Shown here piece after piece: positions 1-7,823 of a DNA stretch of 19,592 bases. The stretch comes from CAZBPZ01 sp964493955 (GTDB taxonomy: Bacteria; Chloroflexota; Dehalococcoidia; Dehalococcoidales; Fen-1064): contig CAZBPZ010000026.1 in NCBI GenBank assembly GCA_964493955.1, forward strand, positions 1-19,592. The letters run 5' to 3'. The notes under the pieces were generated by a model. It worked only from the letters and a program-made list of their open reading frames with translations, searched no databases and had not been told where the DNA came from. The position numbers and the translations under genes are program-made. Numbering within the stretch: position 1 is the stretch's first letter; each line of letters starts with the position of its first letter.

Positions 1-216
1 GTGCCGGCGCGGGGTTGCGACCGTTAAATGGGCGGGCCAACCTGACACAGGCCGGTTCCCCGTTAATTGACAGTGCCGGCGCGGGGTTGCGACCGTTAAA
101 TGGGCGGGCCAACCTGACACAGGCCGGTTCCCCGTTAATTGACAGTGCCGGCGCGGGGTTGCGACCGTTAAATGGGCGGGCCAACCTGACACAGGCCGGC
201 TCCCCGTTAATTGACA
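1..216. repeat. Three tandem copies of a 72-bp unit
   Basis: Units span 1-72, 73-144 and 145-216. Copies 1 and 2 are identical and copy 3 differs by one T>C change near position 200. The window opens exactly on a unit boundary, so the array probably continues to the left or the contig broke inside it. Each unit ends in TTGACA. Because 72 is a multiple of 3, one frame stays open through all copies (15-239) and would encode a 24-residue repeat whose stop overlaps the ATG at 236. Identity at DNA level and lack of any known protein match favour a non-coding minisatellite. There are no unique spacers between units, so this is not CRISPR. Confidence 0.95.
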
Positions 217-240
217 ATGCCGGCGGTGCCTTCCTATGAT
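211..240 (+). promoter_or_regulatory. Sigma70-type promoter, TTGACA-N18-TATGAT
   Basis: A perfect -35 box (211-216), the end of the last 72-bp unit, lies 18 bases from TATGAT (235-240). Earlier repeat copies carry the same TTGACA but have no -10 box at the right distance. The -10 box overlaps the first possible ATG (236), so transcription would begin near 247-248, at the second in-frame ATG. Spacing and match are seen; activity is inferred. Confidence 0.5.
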
Positions 241-247
241 TCCATTG

Positions 248-1285
248 ATGAGACCTACCCTGGTTGTGACAACCGAGCAGGCTGGCGTTGACAAGTACAG
301 CCTGGAGCTGGCGCGGCGCCTGCCCGTGCGCTGCATTGAGACCGGCCGCTATCTCTCCCTCTGGCAAAGCCTGGCGCTGGCCCTCCGCATTGCCCGTGAG
401 CCGGGCCTGGTGCACCTGCCCAACCAGAACTTTGCCCGGTACGCCTTGCTGCGCCGGGGCCCTTACATCGTGACAGTTCACGATGTCATCCGTTTCCGCT
501 ACGGTTTTGACCCGGAGACACCCCTTGAACGGCTGATGCTGAGGCTGGATGTCATCGGCATCAGGCGTGCCAGCCACCTGATTGCCACCTCCCGGCATAC
601 CCGGAAGGACCTGGTGGAATACCTGGGGGTACCGGCCGGGAAGGTAAGCGTGGTCTATAACGGGGCCGACCATGACATCTTCCGCCCCCGGGCGGACCTG
701 CCCCGGAACGGGCGGTTTGTGCTCTACGTGGGCTCGGAGAGGCCGCGCAAGAACCTGCGCCGTCTCTTTGAGGCCTTTTCCCGCCTGAAGCGGGAGTTTC
801 CTGACCTGAAGCTGGTGAAGGTGGGCCCGGTGGGGCGTTCTGGCGCCTACCGGCAGGAGACCCTCCGCCACCTGCATGAGCTGGGCATTACCGGGGATGT
901 CCACTTTGTGGACTACCTGCCGGAGCAGGAGCTGGCCCGGTACTACGCCACGGCGGCCTTGCTGGCCTACCCCTCGCTCTACGAGGGTTTTGGCCTGCCG
1001 CCCCTGGAGGCGATGTCAAGCGGCTGTCCGGTGGTATCTTCCAGTTCCTCCTCCCTGCCCGAGGTGGTGGGCGAGGCCGGCATCCTGGTCCCCCCCGAGG
1101 ATACCGAGGCATGGGTGGAATCGATGCGGCGGGTGCTGACCGAGCCGGGGCTGCGGGAGGAGCTGGTCAGCCGGGGCATTGAGCAGGCACGCCGGTTCTC
1201 CTGGGACAGGTGCGCCGAGGAGACCCTGGCGGTCTACCGCCGGGTGGGGGCCACCCTGGTGGGTGATGATGGGTGCACTTCCTGA
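248..1285 (+). CDS. GT4-family glycosyltransferase
   Basis: Retaining GT-B glycosyltransferase of family GT4 (RfaB/PimA/mannosyltransferase type), expected to move a sugar from a nucleotide-sugar donor to a cell-envelope or exopolysaccharide acceptor. Counting from the alternative ATG at 236, the linker SVVYNGAD is at residues 138-145, the C-terminal Rossmann domain opens with LYVGSERPRKN (about 163-173), and the donor-site E-x7-E motif is EGFGLPPLE (250-258). At about 345 residues it is near the usual length of the family. ATG 236 lies inside the -10 box and neither ATG has a Shine-Dalgarno sequence, so I prefer ATG 248 and a leaderless transcript; 236 remains possible. The 3' end overlaps the small ORF at 1266. 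The donor and acceptor cannot be read from sequence. Confidence 0.9.
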   Translation: MRPTLVVTTEQAGVDKYSLELARRLPVRCIETGRYLSLWQSLALALRIAREPGLVHLPNQNFARYALLRRGPYIVTVHDVIRFRYGFDPETPLERLMLRLDVIGIRRASHLIATSRHTRKDLVEYLGVPAGKVSVVYNGADHDIFRPRADLPRNGRFVLYVGSERPRKNLRRLFEAFSRLKREFPDLKLVKVGPVGRSGAYRQETLRHLHELGITGDVHFVDYLPEQELARYYATAALLAYPSLYEGFGLPPLEAMSSGCPVVSSSSSSLPEVVGEAGILVPPEDTEAWVESMRRVLTEPGLREELVSRGIEQARRFSWDRCAEETLAVYRRVGATLVGDDGCTS

Positions 1286-1430
1286 GGGTGGGGAGAGCCG
1301 GCAGGAGCGCCGCGCCGAGAAGCTCCGCAAGCAGCGCCAGCGGATGCGCAAGCACAGCCGTAACCTGGCCCGAATCTACCGTGATGCTATCCTGAAGCGG
1401 CTGCGGGGCAGGCGGCCCGGCGCCGAGTGA
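1266..1430 (+). CDS. Small highly basic hypothetical protein
   Basis: 54 residues starting at either of two consecutive ATGs (1266 or 1269), overlapping the end of the glycosyltransferase in another frame. The product is dense in Arg and Lys (core RRAEKLRKQRQRMRKHSR) and looks like one amphipathic helix able to bind nucleic acid or phospholipid. The part beyond the overlap keeps the G/C-ending codon use of its neighbours, which suggests real coding. There is only a weak GGTGG-type ribosome site. I do not recognise a family. A longer reading from 1179 would lie wholly within the glycosyltransferase and is less likely. Confidence 0.45.
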   Translation: MMGALPEGGESRQERRAEKLRKQRQRMRKHSRNLARIYRDAILKRLRGRRPGAE

Positions 1431-1431
1431 G

Positions 1432-1459
1432 GCCCCCTGCCAGCGCTCGGGCCAGGGGC
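1432..1459. terminator. Hairpin between convergent genes
   Basis: GCCCC at 1432-1436 can pair with GGGGC at 1455-1459, extended by TG/CA across one bulged base. It sits between the end of the small ORF (1430) and the end of ftsK (1468), where a bidirectional terminator would be expected. No T-run follows on either strand, so termination is only a suggestion. Confidence 0.3.
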
Positions 1460-1467
1460 ATGCGTCG

Positions 1468-3693
1468 TCACGCTTCGTGGTCTTCTTCGGGGTTGTCAGG
1501 GGGTTCCCCGGCCGCTTCTTCGGCCAGGGCGGCATCGAGCTGCTCCCGGAGGCGGGCCGCCCGCGGGTAACCTATCTGGAGGCGGCGCTGCAGGAACGAG
1601 GTGGAGATGCGGCCACCGTGCTCCCGTGCCAGCTCCAGCGCCGCTTCAAGCAGTTCGTCCCGGGGGGCTTGCTTGGCCTTCTTGAAAGCTTCCGACTTCA
1701 GGGTCTCTTCAATGGGTAGCGGCGCCAGCTCGGCGCGCGGCTGGCTGCCCCAGAAGAAGACGAGCCGTTCTATCTCGGCGTCGGAGACGAAGCTGCCCTG
1801 CAGGCGCTTGGGCTTGGCGGCTTCGGTGGGCATGAAGAGCATATCACCCCGGCCCAGCAGCTTCTCCGCCCCGGCACCGTCGAGGATGGTGCGGGAGTCC
1901 ACCTGTGAGGTGACGGCGAAGCTGATACGGGTGGGGAAGTTGGCCTTGATGAGGCCCGTTACCACGTCGACCGAGGGGCGCTGGGTGGCCACGATGAGGT
2001 GGATGCCCACGGCACGGGCGAGCTGGGCCAGGCGGCAGAGGATGTGCTCTACCTCGTCAAAGCCGGCCAGCATCAGGTCGGCCAGCTCATCAATGATAAG
2101 CACCAGGTAGGGCATGCGCTCCGGCCCGTGGCGGTTCTTGTTGTAGCCGTCAATGTTGCGTGCGCCGGCGCGGGCGAGCTGCTGGTAACGTTTGTCCATC
2201 TCGTAGTTGAGCCAGCGCAGGGCATCGAGCGCCTTTTCGGTATCGACGATTACCGGTATCGCCAGGTGGGGGATGGTGTTGTAGGGCGTCAGCTCCACCC
2301 GCTTGGGGTCTATCATTATCAGGCGGAGGTCATTCGGGCTGTTGTGCAGCAGCAGGCAGCAGATGATGGAGTTGAGGCAGACCGTCTTGCCGCTGCCGGT
2401 AGCGCCGGCAATGAGCAGGTGGGGCATGCGCGCCAGGTCAGCGGCTTCGGCCTCTCCGCCGGCGCCCTTGCCCAGGGCAATCGCCAGGCTGGACCTGGCC
2501 ACCAGCTTCTGGAAGTTGTTGGTCTCAACGACGCTGCGCAGGTTGACGGCGGTTGAAGTGACGTTGGGTACCTCGATACCCACCACCGACTTGCCCGGCA
2601 CCGGCGCCTCGATGCGGATACTGGGTGCCGCCAGGGCCAGGGCCAGGTCGTTGGCCAGGGCCGTAATGCGGTCCACCTTCACCCGCGTATTGGAGACTTC
2701 TTCCGTGCGGATGCGGATGTTACCGTCCCGGTCCCTTTCCCGGATTTCCTTGTAACGGCGGTCCCAGCCGGGCTCCACCCCGAACTGGGTAACGGTAGGG
2801 CCGGCGTTTATCTGGACCACCCTGGCCTCGACACCGTAGCTGGCCAGGGCTTCCTCAATCAGCCTGGCGCGCTTGATGTTATCGGCCTGGGATATTTCGA
2901 CCTGGCTTGAGCTGTCCAGGATGTCGAGCGGCGGCAGCCGCCAGCCGTCCGGGGTAGGCTTGGCGGTCTCACCGTAGCGCTGCCAGACATCCCGGGCCAG
3001 CTGGGGGGTGACTGCCTTTGGCTGAGGTGAGGTCGGTTTCGGCTCCGGTTTGACGGCGGGCCTGGGTTCGGGCCGGGCCGGTGGTGCCGGTGCAGGTGGC
3101 GGCTGCAGGGTAAAGGTGGGCGGTGCACCCGGCGGCACGGTGCGGGTGAAGCGCTTGAGGCGCTGGGCCCTGGGCCTGACCACCCTGGGCTGCCGGGGGC
3201 GGCTCCGCCACCAGCGTACCGGGCGTACCAGCAGGTGGTAGAGAATCTCCGGGGCAACCAGCACCGCGCTCAGCGCCAGCATGCCGGCCACCCGGGCGTA
3301 GCCTGCCCACTGTGCCTCGCCGACAAGGCTATCGCCGAAGTTGCCGCCCTCCCCGACGAGGGCCAGGATTCCCCAGGCGGCAAAGAGGAGCACGATACCC
3401 CCCAGCCACTGGTTCCAGTGGCGGATGAGCAGCGGGAAACGCCGTGTCCATACCAGCCAGGCCAGCGTGCCGGCGGCCGTGGCCATGAGGGCCAGCCCCC
3501 AGCCGAAGGTATACCATACGTTCTTGAAAAAGCGGGTAATGGCGGCGCCGATGTCCTGCCAGGGGACGAGTACCACCAGCAAGATGACCCCGATGGCAAT
3601 AACCGCCCAGAAAGCCAGGTCAAGCCGCTGCCAGCGGTGCCGGCGTGGGGCCGCCTTTTTCCTGGCGGTGGACTCCTTCTTTGCCCTGGCCAT
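1468..3693 (-). CDS. ftsK: FtsK/SpoIIIE-type DNA translocase
   Basis: 741-residue membrane-anchored, ATP-driven DNA pump that clears the chromosome from the division septum. The N-terminus is basic, followed by four hydrophobic segments (about residues 26-46, 60-83, 92-112 and 130-155), then a Pro-rich linker (about 187-231). The motor domain carries Walker A GATGSGKT (about 430) and Walker B LVLIIDELADL (about 528-538). A C-terminal winged helix (gamma domain, about 675-735) normally reads polar KOPS/SRS sites in the genome. The linker is short, as in SpoIIIE/SftA-like forms rather than E. coli FtsK. ATG 3693 is 3 bases from the RNase J stop (3697), so translation is probably coupled and this is the last gene of the udg-rnj-ftsK operon. 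Confidence 0.95.
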   Translation of the reverse strand: MARAKKESTARKKAAPRRHRWQRLDLAFWAVIAIGVILLVVLVPWQDIGAAITRFFKNVWYTFGWGLALMATAAGTLAWLVWTRRFPLLIRHWNQWLGGIVLLFAAWGILALVGEGGNFGDSLVGEAQWAGYARVAGMLALSAVLVAPEILYHLLVRPVRWWRSRPRQPRVVRPRAQRLKRFTRTVPPGAPPTFTLQPPPAPAPPARPEPRPAVKPEPKPTSPQPKAVTPQLARDVWQRYGETAKPTPDGWRLPPLDILDSSSQVEISQADNIKRARLIEEALASYGVEARVVQINAGPTVTQFGVEPGWDRRYKEIRERDRDGNIRIRTEEVSNTRVKVDRITALANDLALALAAPSIRIEAPVPGKSVVGIEVPNVTSTAVNLRSVVETNNFQKLVARSSLAIALGKGAGGEAEAADLARMPHLLIAGATGSGKTVCLNSIICCLLLHNSPNDLRLIMIDPKRVELTPYNTIPHLAIPVIVDTEKALDALRWLNYEMDKRYQQLARAGARNIDGYNKNRHGPERMPYLVLIIDELADLMLAGFDEVEHILCRLAQLARAVGIHLIVATQRPSVDVVTGLIKANFPTRISFAVTSQVDSRTILDGAGAEKLLGRGDMLFMPTEAAKPKRLQGSFVSDAEIERLVFFWGSQPRAELAPLPIEETLKSEAFKKAKQAPRDELLEAALELAREHGGRISTSFLQRRLQIGYPRAARLREQLDAALAEEAAGEPPDNPEEDHEA

Positions 3694-3696
3694 TTG

Positions 3697-5355
3697 CTAG
3701 ACCTGTACCATGAAGGGCAGCACCATCGGGCGCTGCTTGGTGCGTTCGTAGTAGTACTTGTTCAGTGTATCACGTACCTTGGCATTGACATAAGTCCACT
3801 GCACGAGGCGGTCCGCCCCCCGGTCGAGCACCCTGGCCACCAGCTCGCGGCTTTCTTCCAGGATGTCGCGGGCCTCGCGGGTGTCCACGAAGCCGCGGGA
3901 GACGATGTCCGGCTTGCCGACCACTTTACCCGTCTGGCGGTTCACGGCAATGATGACGACGACGATTCCATCGCGCGAGAGCATGCGGCGGTCGCGCAGC
4001 ACCACCGAGTCCAGGTCACCCATGCTGAGGCCGTCCACATAGACGTTGCTGGAGGTAATGCGGCCGGAGACACGGGCCGAGCTGCGGCCTATCTCCAGCA
4101 CATCGCCGTCTTCAAGAACAAATATGTTTTCGGCGGGTATACCCATCGACTGCGCCAGCTTGGAGTGCTGCATGAGGTGGCGGTATTCACCGTGAATGGG
4201 CATGAAGTAACGGGGCCGCACCACGTTGAGGAGCAGCTTCAGCTCTTCCTGGCTGCCGTGCCCGTGGACGTGCACCTGGGCCAGCCCGGCGTAGACAACC
4301 TCGGCCCCCTGCCGCATGAGGTTATCGACGGTGCGGGCTACCACCGCCTCGTTGCCGGGGATGGGCGTGGCCGAGATGGCGACTGTATCGCCGGGGATGA
4401 CGTGGAGCTGGCGGTGGTCGCGGTTGGCCATGCGCACCAGGACGGAGGTCGGCTCGCCCTGGCTGCCGGTAGTGATGAAGACGATACGCTCGCGGGGGAG
4501 GCGCTTGATTTCGTCGAGGCGGCCCAGGATGCCGTCGTCAGCGTGGAGGTAGCCCAGCTCCAGGGCCATGCGGACGATGTTGTTCATGTTCCGGCCCACA
4601 ACGCAGACACGCCGGTTGTGCCTGGTGGCGGCGTCAATCACCTGCTGGATGCGTGAGACCAGCGATGAAAAAGTGGTAATGATGACCCGGCCCGGGGCTT
4701 CGGCCATGATGCGGTCCAGGGCTTCACCGACCACCTTTTCGGAAGGGGTGTAGCCGGGGCGCTCGGCGTAGGTGGAATCGGACATCAGGAGCAGCACGCC
4801 CTCGGCCGCCACCCGTGCCAGCCGTGAGAAGTCGGTCGGCTGGCCGCTGACGGGCGTGTGGTCCACCTTGAAATCACCGCTGTGGACAATCGTGCCCAGC
4901 GGCGTGCGGATGATGAGGCCGGTGGCATCCGGGATGCTGTGGCAGACGGGGAAGAATTCCACCTGGAAGCGGCCGAGCTGGAGGGTGTCACCCGGCTCAA
5001 TCACGCGCAGCTTTGCCCCGGCCAGGGCTTTGCGCTCCTTGAGCTTGACGGATATCAGGCCGTTGGTCAGGCGGGTGGAGTAGACGGGGGCGTTGAGCCG
5101 GGGAAGGATGTAGGGCAGGGCCCCGATGTGGTCCTCATGGCCGTGGGTGATGAGGATTCCCCGTATCCGGTGCCGGCGCTCCACCAGGTAGCTCACGTCC
5201 GGGATGACCAGGTCCACGCCCAGCATGTCTTCCTCGGGGAACATCAGCCCGGCATCAACCACGATGATGTCATCACCGTGCTCGATAATGGTCATGTTCT
5301 TGCCGATTTCACTGAGTCCGCCGAGGGGGATAATTTTCAGTTTTGGCTTGGCCAT
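3697..5355 (-). CDS. rnj: Ribonuclease J
   Basis: Beta-CASP metallo-beta-lactamase ribonuclease with 5'-3' exonuclease and endonuclease activity in mRNA decay and rRNA maturation. The product is 552 residues, the normal size. Motif HGHEDH (H71, H73, D75, H76) binds two zinc ions, with further ligands H139 (VCHS) and D161 (HSGDF). The beta-CASP signature HVHGHGS is at 362-368 and H388 lies in PIHGE. The family's C-terminal domain is present. The frame is open upstream to 5460, but that extension overlaps udg and is not family-like. ATG 5355 fits MAKPKLKIIPLGG and has a GAGGG ribosome site inside the last codons of udg. The gap to udg is 4 bases and to ftsK 3 bases, so this is one operon. Confidence 0.95.
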   Translation of the reverse strand: MAKPKLKIIPLGGLSEIGKNMTIIEHGDDIIVVDAGLMFPEEDMLGVDLVIPDVSYLVERRHRIRGILITHGHEDHIGALPYILPRLNAPVYSTRLTNGLISVKLKERKALAGAKLRVIEPGDTLQLGRFQVEFFPVCHSIPDATGLIIRTPLGTIVHSGDFKVDHTPVSGQPTDFSRLARVAAEGVLLLMSDSTYAERPGYTPSEKVVGEALDRIMAEAPGRVIITTFSSLVSRIQQVIDAATRHNRRVCVVGRNMNNIVRMALELGYLHADDGILGRLDEIKRLPRERIVFITTGSQGEPTSVLVRMANRDHRQLHVIPGDTVAISATPIPGNEAVVARTVDNLMRQGAEVVYAGLAQVHVHGHGSQEELKLLLNVVRPRYFMPIHGEYRHLMQHSKLAQSMGIPAENIFVLEDGDVLEIGRSSARVSGRITSSNVYVDGLSMGDLDSVVLRDRRMLSRDGIVVVIIAVNRQTGKVVGKPDIVSRGFVDTREARDILEESRELVARVLDRGADRLVQWTYVNAKVRDTLNKYYYERTKQRPMVLPFMVQV

Positions 5356-5359
5356 GGGC

Positions 5360-5962
5360 TTAGCCCTCGAACAGGTTGAGCTGCCGTGGGGCGGCCTCGG
5401 GCCGGGCGGGCCTGGTGAGGCTGGCCAGGACCTGCGGTATCTTTCGCATGTCCTCCTCAATTACCCGCCGCAGGCTCTGCTGGCGCAGGGCAGCGGCCGG
5501 GTGGTACATGGCGAAGCAGGTGATGCCCTGCCACGTACCGGTGGTGCCGTGGATCTTGCTGATGGTCTTGCCGGGGAAAAAACGGGCCATGGAGTAACGC
5601 CCCAGCGTTACTATCAGCTTGGGCTTTATGATTTGAATCTGGCGGTCGAGCCACTGGCTGCAGTTCTGTATTTCGGTTGGCAGGGGGTCGCGGTTGCCGG
5701 GGGGACGGGTCTTGATGATGTTGGTGATGTAGACCTGGGAGCGGTCAAGGCCAATCAGCGTCAGCAGGTAGTCCAGGTACTGCCCCGCCGGGCCGACGAA
5801 GGGACGGCCCTGCTGGTCCTCGTAGAAGCCGGGGGCCTCACCGATGAAAAGGATTTCGGCGTCCTCGGCCCCTTCCCCGGGTACCGCCCGGTTGCGGTTT
5901 TTGGCTATCGGGCACAGGTTGCAGCGGGCTATCTCCTCATTGAGTTCTTCAAGTGCTGACAT
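5360..5962 (-). CDS. udg: Family 4 uracil-DNA glycosylase (Fe-S type)
   Basis: 200 residues; removes uracil from DNA as the first step of base-excision repair. Motif A is GEAPGFYED (41-49, with E42 at the catalytic position), GRPFVGPAG is at 52-60, and motif B is HPAA (H154). Cysteines C14, C17 and C101 match three of the four [4Fe-4S] ligands of the thermophile-type enzymes. The fourth position, expected in K-C-RPPGNR, is Thr85 (codon ACC). Other Cys residues exist (C149), but whether they replace it is unknown. The ATG at 5962 has an AGGAT ribosome site. First gene of the udg-rnj-ftsK operon, with its own promoter at 6005-6033. Confidence 0.93.
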   Translation of the reverse strand: MSALEELNEEIARCNLCPIAKNRNRAVPGEGAEDAEILFIGEAPGFYEDQQGRPFVGPAGQYLDYLLTLIGLDRSQVYITNIIKTRPPGNRDPLPTEIQNCSQWLDRQIQIIKPKLIVTLGRYSMARFFPGKTISKIHGTTGTWQGITCFAMYHPAAALRQQSLRRVIEEDMRKIPQVLASLTRPARPEAAPRQLNLFEG

Positions 5963-6004
5963 GTCATCCTGCTGGGGCCGGCGCGGAGTGCCGCATGCTG
6001 GCCA

Positions 6005-6033
6005 ATATTAGCATGGGCTCAGGGGCAAGTCAA
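6005..6033 (-). promoter_or_regulatory. Promoter of the udg-rnj-ftsK operon with dyad
   Basis: On the minus strand, TTGACT (6033-6028) and TAATAT (6010-6005) are separated by 17 bases, placing the transcript start near 5998, about 36 bases before udg. An inverted repeat CATGCT-N10-AGCATG (5994-6015) covers the -10 box and start point and could be an operator. It does not match known LexA boxes. Confidence 0.5.
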
Positions 6034-6141
6034 ACGGCTGTGCTCGCCCGGCAGCCTGGAGCCACCCTGCCTCCTTCCCTGGTGCGGCACGGGAGGGGTA
6101 ACGGAAAACCCCGCAGGCCCCCCGCCCCCGGCCGGTCTCCA

Positions 6142-6170
6142 TTTACACCATCTACTGCCGGTGGTATACT
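6142..6170 (+). promoter_or_regulatory. Promoter TTTACA-N17-TATACT for the CoA-transferase
   Basis: TTTACA (6142-6147) and TATACT (6165-6170) are separated by 17 bases, each 5 of 6 to consensus. The predicted start near 6177 gives a leader of about 95 bases before the ATG at 6272, containing the duplicated element described at 6169-6270. Confidence 0.55.
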
Positions 6171-6270
6171 CACAACTTATATCGGGCGGAGGCATTGCTA
6201 GCGGCAATTCCGAGGGGTGTGGTGGTCTCTCTCACAACTATTTATTTATATCGGGTGGAGGCATTACTAC
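6169..6270 (+). repeat. Duplicated 5' leader element
   Basis: CTCACAAC followed by TTATATCGGGYGGAGGCATT and RCTA occurs at 6169-6200 and again at 6231-6269. The downstream blocks are offset by 69 bases; the copies differ by a 7-base insertion and two substitutions. Both carry the ribosome-binding GGAGG, but only the second is followed by an ATG (6272). Confidence 0.8.
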
Positions 6271-6271
6271 C

Positions 6272-7552
6272 ATGCGGCTTGTCTTAGAGGGTATCAGGGT
6301 CCTGGACGTATCGCAGGTGGCAGCCGTGCCCATGGCGGCACGTCACCTGGCTGACTTCGGGGCTGATGTCATCCATGTTGAAAATCCCCGCACCGGTGAC
6401 TCATGGCGGGTCTACCAGGAGGCCCAGGCCGTTGGCCATGCCGCCGCGCCGTCGGAGATTAACTACAACTGGGAAAACTACAACCGCAACAAGCGCAGTG
6501 TCACCATCGACCTCGCCCGGAAGGAGGGGCAGGAGTTAATTCACCACCTGGTAGAGTCTACCGATGTCTTTCTAACCAACCTGCGTCCCTACGAGCTCAA
6601 GCGCTATAACCTGGAGTACGCCACCCTCAGCCGGCGCAACCCGCGCCTCATCTTCGGGGCCCTGACGGGGTTCGGCAAGAAGGGGCCGGAGAGGGACCAC
6701 CCCGCCTACGATGCCACCGCCTACTGGACCAGGTCCGGCATTGCCTACATGCTGTCTGTTCCCGGCTTCCCCCAGACCGGCTTTCGCCCCGGCTTCGGCG
6801 ACAATGTCACCGGGCTGGCCATGGCCTACGGTGTCATGCTGGCGCTCTACGAGCGTGAGCACACCGGCCTCGGCCAGGAGGTGGACATCTCGCTGTTCCA
6901 CACCGGGATGTACCAGCTCTCCTTCGACATCGCCGGGGCGCTGGCCACCGGTCTGGACGCCGCTGACTGGCGTGAGGTACCGCCCCCGGAGATGGTGGCG
7001 GCGGTTGAGGCAGCCGTGGCACCGGTGCATGATTTCTACCGCCGCCGCGCCCGCAACCCCCTGGCAGGTCGTTACACCACCAGGGACGGCCGTACCATCG
7101 TTATGGTGGCCCTGCAACCGGACCGCTACTGGGCACGGCTCTGCCGTGCCCTGGAGCTGGAGCACCTGATTGATGACCCGCGTTTCAACAGCTACGAGGC
7201 CCGGGCAGAGAATAACGCCATCCTCTACCCCATCCTGGACCGGGCCTTTGCTGCCCGCACCCTCGATGAGTGGCGGTCACGCCTCAAGGGGATCCCCTAC
7301 GCCGTCCACCAGACCCTGAAAGAGGCTGTCAATGACCCTCAGGCCCGTCTCAACGGCTGCTTCGTGGCCTACGAGCACCCTACACACGGGCGCATCGAGG
7401 GGCTGGCCAACCCGGTGCAGCTCAGCCGGACACCGGCCACGGTGCGCCTGCCCGCCCCGGAGGTGGGCCAGCATACCGAGGAGGTGCTGCTCGAGTTTGG
7501 CTATGACTGGGAGCAGATTGCCCGGCTCAAGGAGTGCGGCGCCATCGGCTAG
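6272..7552 (+). CDS. CaiB/BaiF family (class III) CoA-transferase
   Basis: 426 residues; moves CoA between carboxylic acids through an aspartyl-CoA-type intermediate. The N-terminus LEGIRVLDVSQVAAVP and the following LADFGADVIHVE are the standard opening of the family. The catalytic Asp (D169 of formyl-CoA transferase) corresponds to D147 in HPAYDATAYW. Length is normal. The frame is open back to 6161, but that part is the duplicated leader. ATG 6272 follows GGAGG at 6257-6261 (10 bases) and gives the family N-terminus. It stands alone behind its own promoter. Substrates cannot be predicted; sequence-similar members include formyl-CoA, carnitine, succinyl-CoA-dependent and racemase enzymes. 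Confidence 0.92.
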   Translation: MRLVLEGIRVLDVSQVAAVPMAARHLADFGADVIHVENPRTGDSWRVYQEAQAVGHAAAPSEINYNWENYNRNKRSVTIDLARKEGQELIHHLVESTDVFLTNLRPYELKRYNLEYATLSRRNPRLIFGALTGFGKKGPERDHPAYDATAYWTRSGIAYMLSVPGFPQTGFRPGFGDNVTGLAMAYGVMLALYEREHTGLGQEVDISLFHTGMYQLSFDIAGALATGLDAADWREVPPPEMVAAVEAAVAPVHDFYRRRARNPLAGRYTTRDGRTIVMVALQPDRYWARLCRALELEHLIDDPRFNSYEARAENNAILYPILDRAFAARTLDEWRSRLKGIPYAVHQTLKEAVNDPQARLNGCFVAYEHPTHGRIEGLANPVQLSRTPATVRLPAPEVGQHTEEVLLEFGYDWEQIARLKECGAIG

Positions 7553-7561
7553 GGCAGGGGA

Positions 7562-7723
7562 GCGCTGCCAATTAATACCGGCGGGCCCTGCCAGCGATGA
7601 GACCCTGCGCCGGGCAGCCACCCTGTCCGAGGGCGCTGCCAATTAATACCGGCGGGCCCTGTTAGTGGTGAGACTTGAGTTCACGGCGATACCCCACCGC
7701 TTCTCCCAGGGCTATTAATGCCG
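7562..7723. repeat. Degenerate ~71-72-bp direct repeats
   Basis: A 29-bp block is repeated exactly at 7562-7590 and 7633-7661. Its ATTAAT core recurs at 7571, 7642 and 7714 and, past the N gap, at 7869, followed each time by a CCGGC-rich block (ATTAATRCCGGC). The DNA between copies 1 and 2 and after copy 2 also aligns loosely (AGYGRTGAGAC). No gene is visible here. Confidence 0.75.
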
Positions 7724-7823
7724 NNNNNNNNNNNNNNNNNNNNNNNNNNNNNNNNNNNNNNNNNNNNNNNNNNNNNNNNNNNNNNNNNNNNNNNNNNNNN
7801 NNNNNNNNNNNNNNNNNNNNNNN
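7724..7823. other. 100-base assembly gap (N)
   Basis: Exactly 100 N, the conventional placeholder for a gap of unknown size. The 55 bases before it (7669-7723) and after it (7824-7878) are identical, so the two contigs overlap by 55 bases or meet inside a repeat unit. Confidence 0.98.

Noticed and set aside
1..216. Repeat array as a CRISPR
   Set aside because: Units are 72 bp and contiguous with no unique spacers; no cas genes are near.
3235..4656. Long plus-strand ORF (473 codons) opposite ftsK and RNase J
   Set aside because: It lies antisense across two clearly recognised genes; its composition follows from their high-GC third positions and the product resembles no family.
5356..5460. 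N-terminal extension of RNase J
   Set aside because: It overlaps udg and lacks family similarity; ATG 5355 has a ribosome site and the canonical N-terminus.
6161..6271. Upstream start for the CoA-transferase, or a TTG-started leader peptide at 6195
   Set aside because: The extension is only the duplicated leader, and the TTG lies 2 bases from GGAGG, too close for initiation.
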